Shown here piece after piece: positions 7,072 through 16,304 of a DNA stretch of 27,490 nucleotides. Position numbers and translations under genes: made by a program. This stretch comes from JAXHUK01 sp034189725 (GTDB taxonomy: Bacteria; Chloroflexota; Dehalococcoidia; SZUA-161), in the NCBI GenBank assembly GCA_034189725.1, contig JAXHUK010000143.1, forward strand, positions 1-27,490, written 5' to 3'. The first letter of the stretch is position 1. Every line of letters begins with the position of its first letter. The notes under the pieces were generated by a model that was given only the letters and a program-made list of their open reading frames with translations, searched no databases and was not told the DNA's origin.

Positions 7072-9264
7072 ATGATACAGGTGGCATACGTTGCCTGCTG
7101 GTGGCTGGCTCTGGAGATCATCGGCCTGGTAAGCTTTCCCCTGGTCTCAAGGGTTTGCAGCGGTTTAAGCGACAGGGGCTACTCCATCTCCAAGCTGGTA
7201 GGGCTTGTACTACTGACCTACTTCGTCTGGATGATCTCGGTACTTCATATACTGCCGTTCGGGATCGCCAGTATCGCTATCTCCTTTCTCCTGCTCGTTG
7301 CCCTGTCTCTCTTCCTGGGCAGGAACAACCTGAGGATAGCTGCCTGGCCACGAAGACAGATCGTCATCAGCGAATTGCTATTCGCTGCCTCGTTCATCAT
7401 ACTTCTGCTGATCGTACGGGGAAAACCGGATATCTTTTTCTCCGGCGCCAACGATGCCCTGTTCAATAACGCCTTTATCCAGTCGATTCTGCGAGGTGGC
7501 TACTTTCCCCCGCTGGACCCCTGGTTCTCCGGTGAAAGCGTAGCCTACTACTACGGCGAACACGTGCTCATAGCAACGCTCACCTCGATCACCAGAGTGC
7601 CGACGACGATAGCATTCAATCTGGCAGTGGCCATGTTCCCCGCTCTGTCTGTGTGTGCCTCATATGGTCTGGGGTACAATATCACCGCTAAAAAGCGTTA
7701 CGGTCTCCTCGCCGCCCTTTTTGTCTGCGTAGCAGGATACACCTCGGGAGCATTTCAACTCTTAGCGTTCGCCTTCCACAGCAATGTACTGGGCTATCCT
7801 CCACCTGAAGCTACTACCCTCACGGACTGGCTGCTCTGGTTCGACTTCTTTCATGCCCACTGGGTAATAGAGGGCGCTATCATCCACTATCCCTATTCTG
7901 CTTTCTTGATGGGAGACCTGCACTCGTACTCGGTGAGTCCATCCTTTCAACTCATGTTTATCCTGCTCATCTTCGCCCTGTTCCAAAAAGGTCGCCTCAG
8001 CAGTGAACTATCCCGAGCGGATACCCGTATCGACATCGCTGTACTGAGCCTCTGCCTGGGGTTTTTCTTCATTCTCAATACCTGGGAGTACCCCACATAC
8101 ATAATATTCACCGCGCTCGCCTTCCTCTTACTGAGAATAAGGCCCAGCATAAAGGGTACTCTCGCCATCCCTGCGGCGATCATCGGCCTGAGCTTCGTAC
8201 TCTATCTGCCGCATTTCATCACAGGCGTCATGAGCGGTTTTCACGGCCTGGGACTGGTAACAACGAGAGCAAGCATCGGCCAATTCCTCGAATTCGGTGC
8301 CCTGTTTTTATTCATCTCCTGCTCATTCATTTTTATACTGGCGAAACGGGAGATACTCCGAGCGAGGAAAACAATCCTGCTAGCTTTCTTTGTTCTGCTG
8401 GCTATCGTTGTAGTAGCTGTCCTGATCGACTTCCAACTTCTGGTAATAACGGTTCCCCTGGGACTTCTATCGCTCTACCTGATTTACAGATCAAAGCAGC
8501 AGTCTGCGAGGGAATTCGTACTACTTCTCCTTGTTATGAGCGCTGCGCTGGCGTTTTTCTGCGAATTCATCTACATCAACGATGCCCTCGATGTACCCTG
8601 GGAGCGATTCAACACAGCTATGAAGGTGTACCTCCAGCTATGGGTCATTTTCGGTACAGCATCTGCGTGCGCTGTATTCTATGTGGTGAGCAGTCTGGGG
8701 AGAAAAACGAAAGCCGTATGGATCACTCTGGTAGCAGTCCTCATTGTAGCATCCCTGGTTCACCCCATAGCGGCAACCACAGCCAGGTTGGGCGGCAAAC
8801 ATACTGACTGGGGGATAAACAGGGGAACCTTAGACGGGATGGCTTACGTCAAGATAGTAGACAAAGGCGACTACGATGCCATACGATGGCTCAACGAAGA
8901 GATACCGGGAGCGCCGGTGATACTGGAAGCGCCCTGGAGCGAAGGCGAACGTAGAAGCCGTGTATCATCGTTCACCGGATTGCCCACTGTTTTGGGATCG
9001 CGGTTCTGTGAGACGATGTGGGGACGTGGCTGGCAGAAGCTCGAGGAAAGGGATAATAACGCAGCTACGATCTACAATACGCTGGATAATGACCAGGCGC
9101 TGGAGCTGCTGAGCAAGTACGAGGTGAAGTACATTTATGTAGGTAGCCTGGAGCAGGAGGCCTATGCAACCGAGGGATTGCGAAAGTTCGCTCGCTATCC
9201 CGATAACTATAGCCTGGCATATGAAAGCGAAGGCGTTACGATCTATGAGGTAAGGACAGAATGA
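7072..9264 (+). CDS. DUF2298 (Chlor_Arch_YYY) multi-pass membrane protein, copy 2
   Basis: This is a 730-residue membrane protein of the same family as its two neighbours and clearly closest to copy 3: equal length, the same MIQVAYV start, and the same SFPLVSR and DRGYSISKLVG stretches. The YYY motif is VAYYYGEH. Family positions have changed: GDLHAH of copy 1 is GDLHSY (281-286), and LGWEQHEWIWRG is LGSRFCETMWGRG, so Trp687 and His690 of copy 1 correspond to Ser643 and Cys646. TGAGG lies 5 nt before the ATG. The C-terminus again ends in a soluble part with KYEVKYIYVG. Likely role: membrane step in surface-glycan assembly, substrate unknown. Confidence 0.85.
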   Translation: MIQVAYVACWWLALEIIGLVSFPLVSRVCSGLSDRGYSISKLVGLVLLTYFVWMISVLHILPFGIASIAISFLLLVALSLFLGRNNLRIAAWPRRQIVISELLFAASFIILLLIVRGKPDIFFSGANDALFNNAFIQSILRGGYFPPLDPWFSGESVAYYYGEHVLIATLTSITRVPTTIAFNLAVAMFPALSVCASYGLGYNITAKKRYGLLAALFVCVAGYTSGAFQLLAFAFHSNVLGYPPPEATTLTDWLLWFDFFHAHWVIEGAIIHYPYSAFLMGDLHSYSVSPSFQLMFILLIFALFQKGRLSSELSRADTRIDIAVLSLCLGFFFILNTWEYPTYIIFTALAFLLLRIRPSIKGTLAIPAAIIGLSFVLYLPHFITGVMSGFHGLGLVTTRASIGQFLEFGALFLFISCSFIFILAKREILRARKTILLAFFVLLAIVVVAVLIDFQLLVITVPLGLLSLYLIYRSKQQSAREFVLLLLVMSAALAFFCEFIYINDALDVPWERFNTAMKVYLQLWVIFGTASACAVFYVVSSLGRKTKAVWITLVAVLIVASLVHPIAATTARLGGKHTDWGINRGTLDGMAYVKIVDKGDYDAIRWLNEEIPGAPVILEAPWSEGERRSRVSSFTGLPTVLGSRFCETMWGRGWQKLEERDNNAATIYNTLDNDQALELLSKYEVKYIYVGSLEQEAYATEGLRKFARYPDNYSLAYESEGVTIYEVRTE

Positions 9265-9277
9265 AGGCAAGAGCGAG

Positions 9278-11470
9278 ATGATTCAGGTAGCATACGTTGT
9301 ATTCTGGTGGCTCGCACTTGAGATTATCGGCCTGGTAAGCTTTCCCCTGGTCTCGAGGATCTGTAACGGCCTGGGGGACAGGGGATATTCCATATCAAAG
9401 CTGGTGGGGCTGGTACTCCTCACGTATTCCGCCTGGATACTCTCGACACTTCACATTCTGCCCTTCGGTATCGCGAGTATCGCAGTCTCCTTTTTACTGT
9501 TAGCTGTCCTCTCCCTCTTCCTGGGCAGGAGCAATCTAAGAATACCGAACTGGCCACGCAGGCAGATCATAATCAGCGACTCGCTGTTCACTATTTCCTT
9601 TATCGTATTCGTGCTCATTATGCTGGGAAATCCTGATATCTATTTCACCGGCGCTTCCGACTCCGTGTTCAACTACGCTTTCCTGCAATCCATTCTGCGA
9701 GCCGATTACTTCCCCCCTATCGATCCCTGGTTCGCTGGTGAGAGCATACAGTACTACTATGGTGGTCACCTCCTCACAGCGCTGCTCACTGTAGTTACCA
9801 GGGTACCACCCACCATAGCATTCAACATTGCGGGGGCTATGTTCCTCGCCCTGGCCGTAAGCGCCTCCTATGGCCTGGGGTACAACATTACCAGGAGAAA
9901 GCTCTATGGCTTTGTTACCGCTTTTTTCATCTGCCTGGTGGGCTACACCAGCGGAGCCCTCCAGCTCATAGCCTTTGTTTCACACCACGAGATCATGGGC
10001 TATGCTCCCTCGAATGCCGCTACCATCATCGATTGGCTGCTCTGGTTCAATTTCTCTCAAGCCCCGTGGCACATAGAGGGCGCAATCGTCCATTATCCCT
10101 ACTTTTCATTCGTTATGGGCGATATGCACTCATACTCGATGAGCCTTCCTTTTCAACCCATGTTCATTTTGCTCATCTTCGCCATGCTTCAAAAAGGCCG
10201 CCTCGTTGACGAACCTGCAGGTTCGGATACGCTATTGGATATCTCCGTGCTGGGGCTATGCCTGGGCTTTTTCGCCATTCTCAACACCTGGGAGTACCCG
10301 ACATACATTATATTCACCGTGGTCGCATTCATCCTGTTGAGAATACGGCCCAGCGTAAGAGGCAACCTCATCGTCCCCGCAGCAATCATCGGTTTGAGCT
10401 TCCTGCTGTACCTCCCTCACTACATCTCAGGTAGCATAAGCAATCTCGGCGGTCTGGGACTGGTGACGACAAGAACCAGCCTGGCCCAGTTTCTCGAATT
10501 CAGCGCCCTGTTTCTGTTTGCCAGCGCTTCCCTGCTCTTCATGGTGGCAAAACGCGATGTACTTCGAGGGCGCAAAGCATTGTTAGCAGCTGCCATCATT
10601 CTCACCGTCACTGTTGTGGCAGCAATACTTCTCGATTTTCAACTCCTGATAATCGTGGTACCGATGGGGCTCCTGTCTCTGTACTACATATATATTTCGA
10701 GTCCAAGATCGGTAGGAGGATTCGTAGTACTGCTTCTGCTTATGAGTGCGGCAATGATATTTTTCTGCGATTTCCTCTACATCAATGACAGCTTGAGCAC
10801 ACCATGGGAACGGTTCAACACGGTTATGAAGGTCTATCTACAGCTATGGGTCTTCCTGGGCACAGCCGCTGCCTATGCCATCTTCTATATGATGACCATT
10901 ATGGGGAGAAAAACAAAGATTGTCTGGGTTGCTATGGTGGGAATTCTGATAGTGGCGTCTCTGATTCACCCCCTGGCCTCGACCACAAGTATGCTGAGCG
11001 GAAGAAACACCTACTGGGGATTAAACCGGGGTACCCTTGATGGAATGGCCTATCTTGAAATGGTGGACAAAGGCGACCATGATGCCATAAGATGGATACA
11101 GACTGAGATAGAAGGAACGCCGGTACTGCTGGAAGTGCCAGGGAATCCCAGTATATACTCTTCTCGCATATCAGCGTTCACCGGCCTGCCCACAGTCATT
11201 GGCTGGCAGCTCTGGGAGATAATGTGGGGACATCCGTGGGATGAGGTGGACAGAAGGGCCCGGGACGTAGACATGATCTACGATACACTGGACAATGACC
11301 AGGCGCTGGAGTTGCTGAGAACCTACGATGTAGAGTATATCTACATCGGCACGCTCGAACGTGAGCAGTATGAAGATGAGGGATTGGGGAAGTTTGCCAG
11401 CCAGGCGAATGATTATGAGCTGGTGTATGAAGGTGAGGGAGTAACTATTTTTAGAGTGCGGGATGAGTAA
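9278..11470 (+). CDS. DUF2298 (Chlor_Arch_YYY) multi-pass membrane protein, copy 3
   Basis: The 730-residue tandem paralogue of copy 2 begins 13 bp after its stop and is thus almost certainly in the same transcript. It shares the start MIQVAYV and most hydrophobic segments, with IQYYYGGH as YYY motif, GDMHSY at 281-286, and a C-terminal FTGLPTVIGWQLWEIMWG, where the histidine of copy 1 is Trp646. The RFNT-MKVYLQLW segment of the family is kept. Equal length and collinearity with copy 2 show a tandem duplication followed by divergence. As for the other copies, a glycan-lipid processing role is inferred only from family and neighbours. Confidence 0.85.
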   Translation: MIQVAYVVFWWLALEIIGLVSFPLVSRICNGLGDRGYSISKLVGLVLLTYSAWILSTLHILPFGIASIAVSFLLLAVLSLFLGRSNLRIPNWPRRQIIISDSLFTISFIVFVLIMLGNPDIYFTGASDSVFNYAFLQSILRADYFPPIDPWFAGESIQYYYGGHLLTALLTVVTRVPPTIAFNIAGAMFLALAVSASYGLGYNITRRKLYGFVTAFFICLVGYTSGALQLIAFVSHHEIMGYAPSNAATIIDWLLWFNFSQAPWHIEGAIVHYPYFSFVMGDMHSYSMSLPFQPMFILLIFAMLQKGRLVDEPAGSDTLLDISVLGLCLGFFAILNTWEYPTYIIFTVVAFILLRIRPSVRGNLIVPAAIIGLSFLLYLPHYISGSISNLGGLGLVTTRTSLAQFLEFSALFLFASASLLFMVAKRDVLRGRKALLAAAIILTVTVVAAILLDFQLLIIVVPMGLLSLYYIYISSPRSVGGFVVLLLLMSAAMIFFCDFLYINDSLSTPWERFNTVMKVYLQLWVFLGTAAAYAIFYMMTIMGRKTKIVWVAMVGILIVASLIHPLASTTSMLSGRNTYWGLNRGTLDGMAYLEMVDKGDHDAIRWIQTEIEGTPVLLEVPGNPSIYSSRISAFTGLPTVIGWQLWEIMWGHPWDEVDRRARDVDMIYDTLDNDQALELLRTYDVEYIYIGTLEREQYEDEGLGKFASQANDYELVYEGEGVTIFRVRDE

Positions 11471-11473
11471 CGC

Positions 11474-11491
11474 CCCCGAGTTCATTCGGGG
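11474..11491 (+). terminator. Hairpin after DUF2298 copy 3
   Basis: Arms ccccga and tcgggg enclose a 6-nt loop 4 bp after the stop codon, followed by only three T. It may be a weak terminator or attenuator before the next gene. Confidence 0.35.
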
Positions 11492-11522
11492 TTTGCGGTG
11501 TAGTTCTGTGAATTCATAGAGT

Positions 11523-13322
11523 ATGGAACAAAGAAAGGTATCATTGGTTGACCGTTTGCGCCCGCTTCTCAACTGGGAGGTCGGGCTTTATGCCTTGCTC
11601 CTACTTATCGCCCTGGTGATGCGTCTCTGGGACCTGGACGCCCGTTCAGTGACCCATGATGAAAGCCTTCATGCTATATATAGCTGGTACCTGTTCGACG
11701 GGCGCGGCTGGCATCACGACCCCATGATGCACGGGCCATTTCAGTTCTACGGAAACGCCCTGATCTTTTTCCTCTTCGGGGACACTGACTTCACAGTACG
11801 CCTTCTCCCTGCCCTGTTCGGCACAGCACTGGTGGCCCTCCCCTACTTTTTACGTCACCAGTTCGGTCGCCTGGGAGCGTTCACCGTTGCGTTTCTCCTC
11901 GCCTTTTCGCCTCTAATCCTCTACTATGGTCGCTACGCCCGCAACGAGATCTATATTGTCGTCTGGACGTTTATCATTGTTATCTGCATGTGGCGATACT
12001 TCGCGGAGAGAAAGGCGAGATACCTCTACATCAGCGCTGCCGCTCTGAGCCTCAGCTTCTGCACCAAGGAGGTAAGCTATATCAATGCGGGCATCCTTGG
12101 GTTATTTCTTATCATCATGACTGCCAGTGAGCTGGTACACATAGCCAGAAACAGGTTTAACCTGAAGGAGCTTTCCCCTGTTGCTGAATTTCTGCTATTC
12201 TTCGGCACCTTATCGCTCCCCCTGTTCTCGCCATTCATCCAGCTCATCCCGGGATTGGAGCTTCCCAGCGGCTTTCACTGGGCCAAGCTGCTCACATTCG
12301 TCATATTGTTCGTCATATGCGCAGCAATCGGGCTGCTCTGGAACTGGCGGCGCTGGCTCATCTCAGCGCTCATCTTCTACGGCATCCTTACTACGTTATA
12401 CACATCGCTCTTTGGCCTCGCTACACCGTCCGATGTCTCTGCACTCGAGGGCATCAAAACAGGACTGGGCAGCGGCGTATGGGGCTCCGTGGACTACTGG
12501 ATAGAACAACACGGCGTAGCCCGCGGGGGACAACCCCTGTATTACTACCTGGTCATTCTCCCTATCTACGAGTTCCTGCCACTGACATTCGCCTTTATTG
12601 GCGCACTCTACTACGCGATAAGGGGTAATTCCTTCTCCCGGTTTCTCATCTACTGGGCGCTAATCAGCCTGGGACTCTACTCATTTGCCGGAGAGAGGAT
12701 GCCCTGGTTATCGCTACACATCGCCTTCCCGGTAATCCTTCTCGGTGGCATGTTCATCGGCCGGCTTTTCCAGGACTTTGATTGGCAGATGTGGAAAATC
12801 CGGGCTGTGAGAGGCGCAACCGTGCTCGTTCTGTTGCTTCTTGTCCCATTCAGTATCCATGTCGCTGTCCAGGAAAGCTACCGGCAAACCGATGATCCCC
12901 CGCAGATGCTCCTATATGCCGCAATGTCGTTCGATATTAAACACATTGTGTCTCAGATAAATGAGCTAGCCGAAGAGAGGGGCGAACACGAAGAGATGAG
13001 GATCAGCGTCGATTCCCCGCTCAACTGGGCCGTTTACTGGTATCTCAGAGACTACAAGCATGTCGGTTATTCCGATCTGAGCGCCATGAGCAGCCCTCCT
13101 GAGGGAACGGTTTTGCTCCTTGCATCCGACAATGAGGCCACCGCTCAGCCATATCTCGACAACTACGATGAAGGACAGAGATTTCATTACCTGACGTGGT
13201 TCCCTGAGGAATACCGGGATTTCAAACCAGGGTGGTGGTGGCGCTATTTCTTGCATCGAGAAACAAATGGCCCCTACTGGCAGTGGGAGGCCATAGCCTA
13301 CTTCCCTCAAGCTTCTGAGTGA
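11523..13322 (+). CDS. TIGR03663/Agl23-like integral membrane protein (PMT/GT39-related)
   Basis: This 599-residue protein has about a dozen hydrophobic segments. An N-terminal loop carries VTHDESLHAIYSW, the acidic pair typical of GT-C glycosyltransferases of the PMT/GT39 type, followed by HDPMMHGPFQFY; later AGERMPWLSLHIAFP is another family hallmark. I recognise the TIGR03663 family, whose archaeal member Agl23 is called flippase-activity-associated. It probably acts on lipid-linked sugars at the outer face of the membrane. The C-terminal 130 residues are soluble and Trp-rich near the end (PGWWWRYF). The ATG start has only a weak upstream ribosome site. It lies in the same block as three DUF2298 genes, a pairing known from Chloroflexota and Archaea. 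Substrate unknown. Confidence 0.85.
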   Translation: MEQRKVSLVDRLRPLLNWEVGLYALLLLIALVMRLWDLDARSVTHDESLHAIYSWYLFDGRGWHHDPMMHGPFQFYGNALIFFLFGDTDFTVRLLPALFGTALVALPYFLRHQFGRLGAFTVAFLLAFSPLILYYGRYARNEIYIVVWTFIIVICMWRYFAERKARYLYISAAALSLSFCTKEVSYINAGILGLFLIIMTASELVHIARNRFNLKELSPVAEFLLFFGTLSLPLFSPFIQLIPGLELPSGFHWAKLLTFVILFVICAAIGLLWNWRRWLISALIFYGILTTLYTSLFGLATPSDVSALEGIKTGLGSGVWGSVDYWIEQHGVARGGQPLYYYLVILPIYEFLPLTFAFIGALYYAIRGNSFSRFLIYWALISLGLYSFAGERMPWLSLHIAFPVILLGGMFIGRLFQDFDWQMWKIRAVRGATVLVLLLLVPFSIHVAVQESYRQTDDPPQMLLYAAMSFDIKHIVSQINELAEERGEHEEMRISVDSPLNWAVYWYLRDYKHVGYSDLSAMSSPPEGTVLLLASDNEATAQPYLDNYDEGQRFHYLTWFPEEYRDFKPGWWWRYFLHRETNGPYWQWEAIAYFPQASE

Positions 13323-13426
13323 CGTACAATAGTGTACTGGAAGTCTGACTTTGCAGACCTGGCACAAATCCCCTGGCCGCCTGCAACTGGCAAATCCGTG
13401 GTAGAATAGGAGAGAGGGAGCGAATA

Positions 13427-14449
13427 TTGCTGAAGAACCGTCGTTTTTGGATTGGGGTCGGGCTTTCCATCCTGTTCCTATTTCTCTTTCTTTACCAGAC
13501 GGACTTCACCGAGATGGGTCAGGCACTGAGGGAAGCGAACTATGTCTTTCTTCTCCCCGGAATAGCACTCTACTTTGCAGGCGTTTTCTTCCGTGCGCTA
13601 CGCTGGCGTTACCTGCTGAGGCCGCTGGGTACATTCTCTTCCTTCCTCCTCTTTCCGCTTATCGTCATCGGCTTCCTGGTCAATAACGTCCTGCCCGCTC
13701 GCCTGGGCATAGTAGCCAGAGCCTACCTCCTGGGAAAGAAGGAGGGTGTCAGCAAGATGGCCGTCGGTGGTACTATGGTGGTAGAGCAGGTCTTTGACGG
13801 AGTGACCCTGCTGCTGTTTGCCGCTATCATCTCCCTCTTTGTGCCTCTGGGGGGGCTGCTGCAACAGGCTGTTTACATCGCGGCAGGTCTCTTCCTGGGA
13901 GCCCTGGTGCTATGCTTCATACTCGCCTCCTCGCAGCAACTTACCCAGTGGGCAATAGCGATGTTGCTGCGTATTTTACCCACACGGTTGGGTGAGAGAG
14001 TTGAGGAGTGGCTCAACCTTCTCCTTGAGGGATTGGGAATAATGCGTAGCCCCGGCCGGCTGCTCATCCTGTTAGCAATGTCGATGCCGGTCTGGCTCTG
14101 TGAGGCAGGAGTGTTTTACATGGTGGGGCTATCTTTCGATTTAGGTCAGCCGTTCTATGTATTCCTGCTGGCAGCCGCAATCTCCAATCTGGCGTGGGCG
14201 CTTTTGATGACCCCGGGAGGCCTGGGGCCGTTCGATTACTTCTGCCAGCAGACCCTGATCTATTTCGGGGTCGCTGAGGCTGCGGCCACATCGTATACGG
14301 TGGTACTGCACGCCGTCATCCTTCTGCCCATGATCGTGCTGGGATTCGTATTCCTCTGGGTAGAAAATCTCTCCCTGACCAGGTTAATGCCACAAGAAAA
14401 CATACTGGCACAAGGCCATGACACAACTCCGCAAACGCGAGGTGATTAA
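13427..14449 (+). CDS. Lysylphosphatidylglycerol synthase TM-region / UPF0104 flippase-like protein
   Basis: This 340-residue multi-pass membrane protein is of the LPG_synthase_TM (TIGR00374/UPF0104) type without the cytosolic aminoacyl-transferase domain, a form often found in glycolipid and polysaccharide loci. The hallmark NNVLPARLGIVARAYLLG is near residues 85-102, where many relatives have a GE..R acidic residue (here Ile), and VVEQVFDG follows where ER..DG is usual. Start is TTG at 13427, 6 nt after gagggag; CTG follows directly. The stop TAA overlaps the next ATG by one base, so translation of the two is probably coupled. A role in moving or anchoring lipid-linked intermediates is inferred. 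Confidence 0.82.
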   Translation: MLKNRRFWIGVGLSILFLFLFLYQTDFTEMGQALREANYVFLLPGIALYFAGVFFRALRWRYLLRPLGTFSSFLLFPLIVIGFLVNNVLPARLGIVARAYLLGKKEGVSKMAVGGTMVVEQVFDGVTLLLFAAIISLFVPLGGLLQQAVYIAAGLFLGALVLCFILASSQQLTQWAIAMLLRILPTRLGERVEEWLNLLLEGLGIMRSPGRLLILLAMSMPVWLCEAGVFYMVGLSFDLGQPFYVFLLAAAISNLAWALLMTPGGLGPFDYFCQQTLIYFGVAEAAATSYTVVLHAVILLPMIVLGFVFLWVENLSLTRLMPQENILAQGHDTTPQTRGD

Positions 14450-15759
14450 TGAATATCGGGATCATCGGTGGTGGGATTGCTGGGCTTACCGCGGCCTATG
14501 AGCTTGGCAAGCAGGGACACAGGGTAACTGTATTCGAAAAGAATGCACACCTCGGAGGCCAGGTAGCCACCTTCGAGATCGGAGGCGAGCGCCTGGAGGG
14601 CTTTTACCACCATATTTTCGCCGGTGATGTCGATATACTCAACCTGATGGCAGAGCTGGGGCTATCAGACAGATTGCTCTGGTTGGAGTCAAAGGTTGGC
14701 TTCTGGTGCCAGGAAAAGATATACGATTTCGTCACCCCGTTTGACCTCCTCCGATTCAAGCCGATAGGCTTTCTCGACAGGATTCGCCTCGGTCTGGTTA
14801 CCCTCTACCTGCAGCGGTTCAAGAACTGGCGCAGCTACGAGGGCATCACTGCCAGGGAATGGATCACGAAGTATGCCGGCAGGCGAAACTATGATGTAGT
14901 GTGGGGGCCGCTGTTACGGGGTAAATTCGGCCAGAGCTCCGACGAGGTCGGTATGGTTTGGTTCTGGGGCAAGATTTATCTGCGCTTCGCTTCACGCAGT
15001 AAGGGGATGGGACAGGAGCGACTGGGCTATCTCAAGGGCAGCTTTGGGCTTGTGATCGATGCCCTGGCCCAGCGGATTTCCAATGCTGGGGGAACGATTT
15101 ATACGGATGCGCCGGTAAGCCGCATAGTTATCGAACAGGGCAAGGCAACCGCTGTCGAGGTGGGGCAGGGCGATGCCGCTGGTTTGCATCCCTTCGATGC
15201 CATTATCGCCACCGTGCCCTCACCGACATTTCTCGATCTCGTTCCCCAGATGAGCGGTGACTATGCAGAAAAGCTGAAGAAAACGCGCTATCAGGCGGCG
15301 CTTTGCCTGGTGCTGACTCTGAACAGACCGCTGTCATCCATCTACTGGCTCAATATCAGTGACGCTTCCATTCCCTTCGTCGCCGCCATCGAACACACAA
15401 ACTTTACAGATAGCTCAACCTACGGCGGCAAGCACATCCTCTATCTATCGAACTATCTGGCCCAGGATAGCCCGCTTTACAGGGCAAGCGTCGATGAGCT
15501 GCTGGCAGCGTATCTCCCCCATCTGAAGCGGTTCAACCCGGAGTTCGGCCCTGACTGGATCGAGGACCGTCACCTGTTCCGCGATGACGCCGGCCAGCCA
15601 ATAGTCGGTATCAATTACTCACGGCAAATACCTGAACACCAGACACCCATCGAGGGACTTTATCTGGCCAATACCACGCAGATCTACCCCGAAGACCGGG
15701 GAATGAACTACAGCGTCCGCCTGGGAACGACCGTGAGTAAAATAATGCCAGGAACGTGA
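14449..15759 (+). CDS. FAD-dependent amine-oxidase/phytoene-desaturase-like oxidoreductase
   Basis: This 436-residue flavoprotein opens with a Rossmann FAD site, MNIGIIGGGIAGLTAAYELG, then an acidic FEK ribose-binding residue and LGGQ. The C-terminal FAD-contact segment is GLYLANTTQIYPEDRGMNYS. It belongs to the protoporphyrinogen-oxidase/desaturase/UDP-galactopyranose-mutase-like superfamily of NAD(P)/FAD-dependent proteins; the exact reaction cannot be told from the sequence. No signal peptide or strong TM segment is seen beyond the hydrophobic Rossmann strand. Start overlap TAATG with the upstream UPF0104 gene points to a shared substrate pathway, likely a polyprenyl lipid or sugar-lipid. 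It is the last gene of the envelope block. Confidence 0.85.
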   Translation: MNIGIIGGGIAGLTAAYELGKQGHRVTVFEKNAHLGGQVATFEIGGERLEGFYHHIFAGDVDILNLMAELGLSDRLLWLESKVGFWCQEKIYDFVTPFDLLRFKPIGFLDRIRLGLVTLYLQRFKNWRSYEGITAREWITKYAGRRNYDVVWGPLLRGKFGQSSDEVGMVWFWGKIYLRFASRSKGMGQERLGYLKGSFGLVIDALAQRISNAGGTIYTDAPVSRIVIEQGKATAVEVGQGDAAGLHPFDAIIATVPSPTFLDLVPQMSGDYAEKLKKTRYQAALCLVLTLNRPLSSIYWLNISDASIPFVAAIEHTNFTDSSTYGGKHILYLSNYLAQDSPLYRASVDELLAAYLPHLKRFNPEFGPDWIEDRHLFRDDAGQPIVGINYSRQIPEHQTPIEGLYLANTTQIYPEDRGMNYSVRLGTTVSKIMPGT

Positions 15760-15905
15760 TGTTTTCAAACAAAGGTGTCATTTTTCGAAAACAAAACGAC
15801 TTCCTGGCACCAACGAGGTTGTCCAAGTTTAAGCAGAATGAAAATACCGGTTACCGCGAACCTTAATGAAGAGGATAGTTCACTTCTCTCGCACTCTGCT
15901 ATCAG

Positions 15906-15925
15906 GGGAATGCTTATTCATTCCC
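15906..15925. terminator. Hairpin between convergent genes
   Basis: Arms gggaatg (15906-15912) and cattccc (15919-15925) enclose a 6-nt loop, between the end of the FAD-oxidoreductase gene (+) and the end of the small cysteine protein gene (-). No clear T-run follows on either strand; the remainder of 15760-15976 shows nothing recognisable. Confidence 0.4.
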
Positions 15926-15976
15926 TCTCTTCTCAATTACAGATGAGTCATTCAACTCAACATACCGCCAACGGAA

Positions 15977-16195
15977 TTATCCTTGTGCAATTAGTTCGTT
16001 AGCTTTGTCCAACATATTGGGATATAGATTTGCCGGAACTTTTTCCCTACCCAATTTTTTTGCGACCACATATCTAGCGCATTGTGAGTTGTCACCTTGG
16101 CAATAACGATTCTTATACATCGCTCCCAAGCCTTCATCTACAGACATCTTGTCATTAAAAAATAAGCAACCCTCCAACAATTCACAGTCAGCCAT
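15977..16195 (-). CDS. Small four-cysteine protein (72 aa), unknown function
   Basis: The 72-residue soluble protein starts MADCELLEGCLFFNDKM and has four cysteines at 4, 10, 32 and 39 (CxxxxxC ... YCxxxxxxC), a spacing that could bind a metal or Fe-S cluster, and a basic C-terminal half. I have a sense of similar small proteins in anaerobic bacteria but cannot name a family. Evidence that it is real: a perfect consensus promoter 39 bp upstream, an AGAGGA ribosome site 8 nt before the ATG, and an intact frame with regular composition. It is monocistronic, convergent with the envelope block. Function not assigned. Confidence 0.72.
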   Translation of the reverse strand: MADCELLEGCLFFNDKMSVDEGLGAMYKNRYCQGDNSQCARYVVAKKLGREKVPANLYPNMLDKANELIAQG

Positions 16196-16233
16196 TTTCC
16201 CAATCCTCTTTCTCTGATAATAAACTATTTCCT

Positions 16234-16262
16234 ATTATATGGCGTGGGGAAGGAGATGTCAA
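16234..16262 (-). promoter_or_regulatory. Perfect consensus sigma70 promoter for the small cysteine protein
   Basis: On the minus strand TTGACA (16257-16262), exactly 17 bp, then TATAAT (16234-16239). Expected transcription start near 16227, leaving a leader of about 32 nt. Both hexamers match consensus at all positions. Confidence 0.8.
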
Positions 16263-16304
16263 AAGAAAATGAGCCTACATGTTAATCAGTAGTCATCCAA
16301 GCAC

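Noticed and set aside
15775..16002. 75-codon plus-strand frame
   Set aside because: No ribosome site or domain, overlaps the end of the better-supported small cysteine protein, and spans a hairpin.
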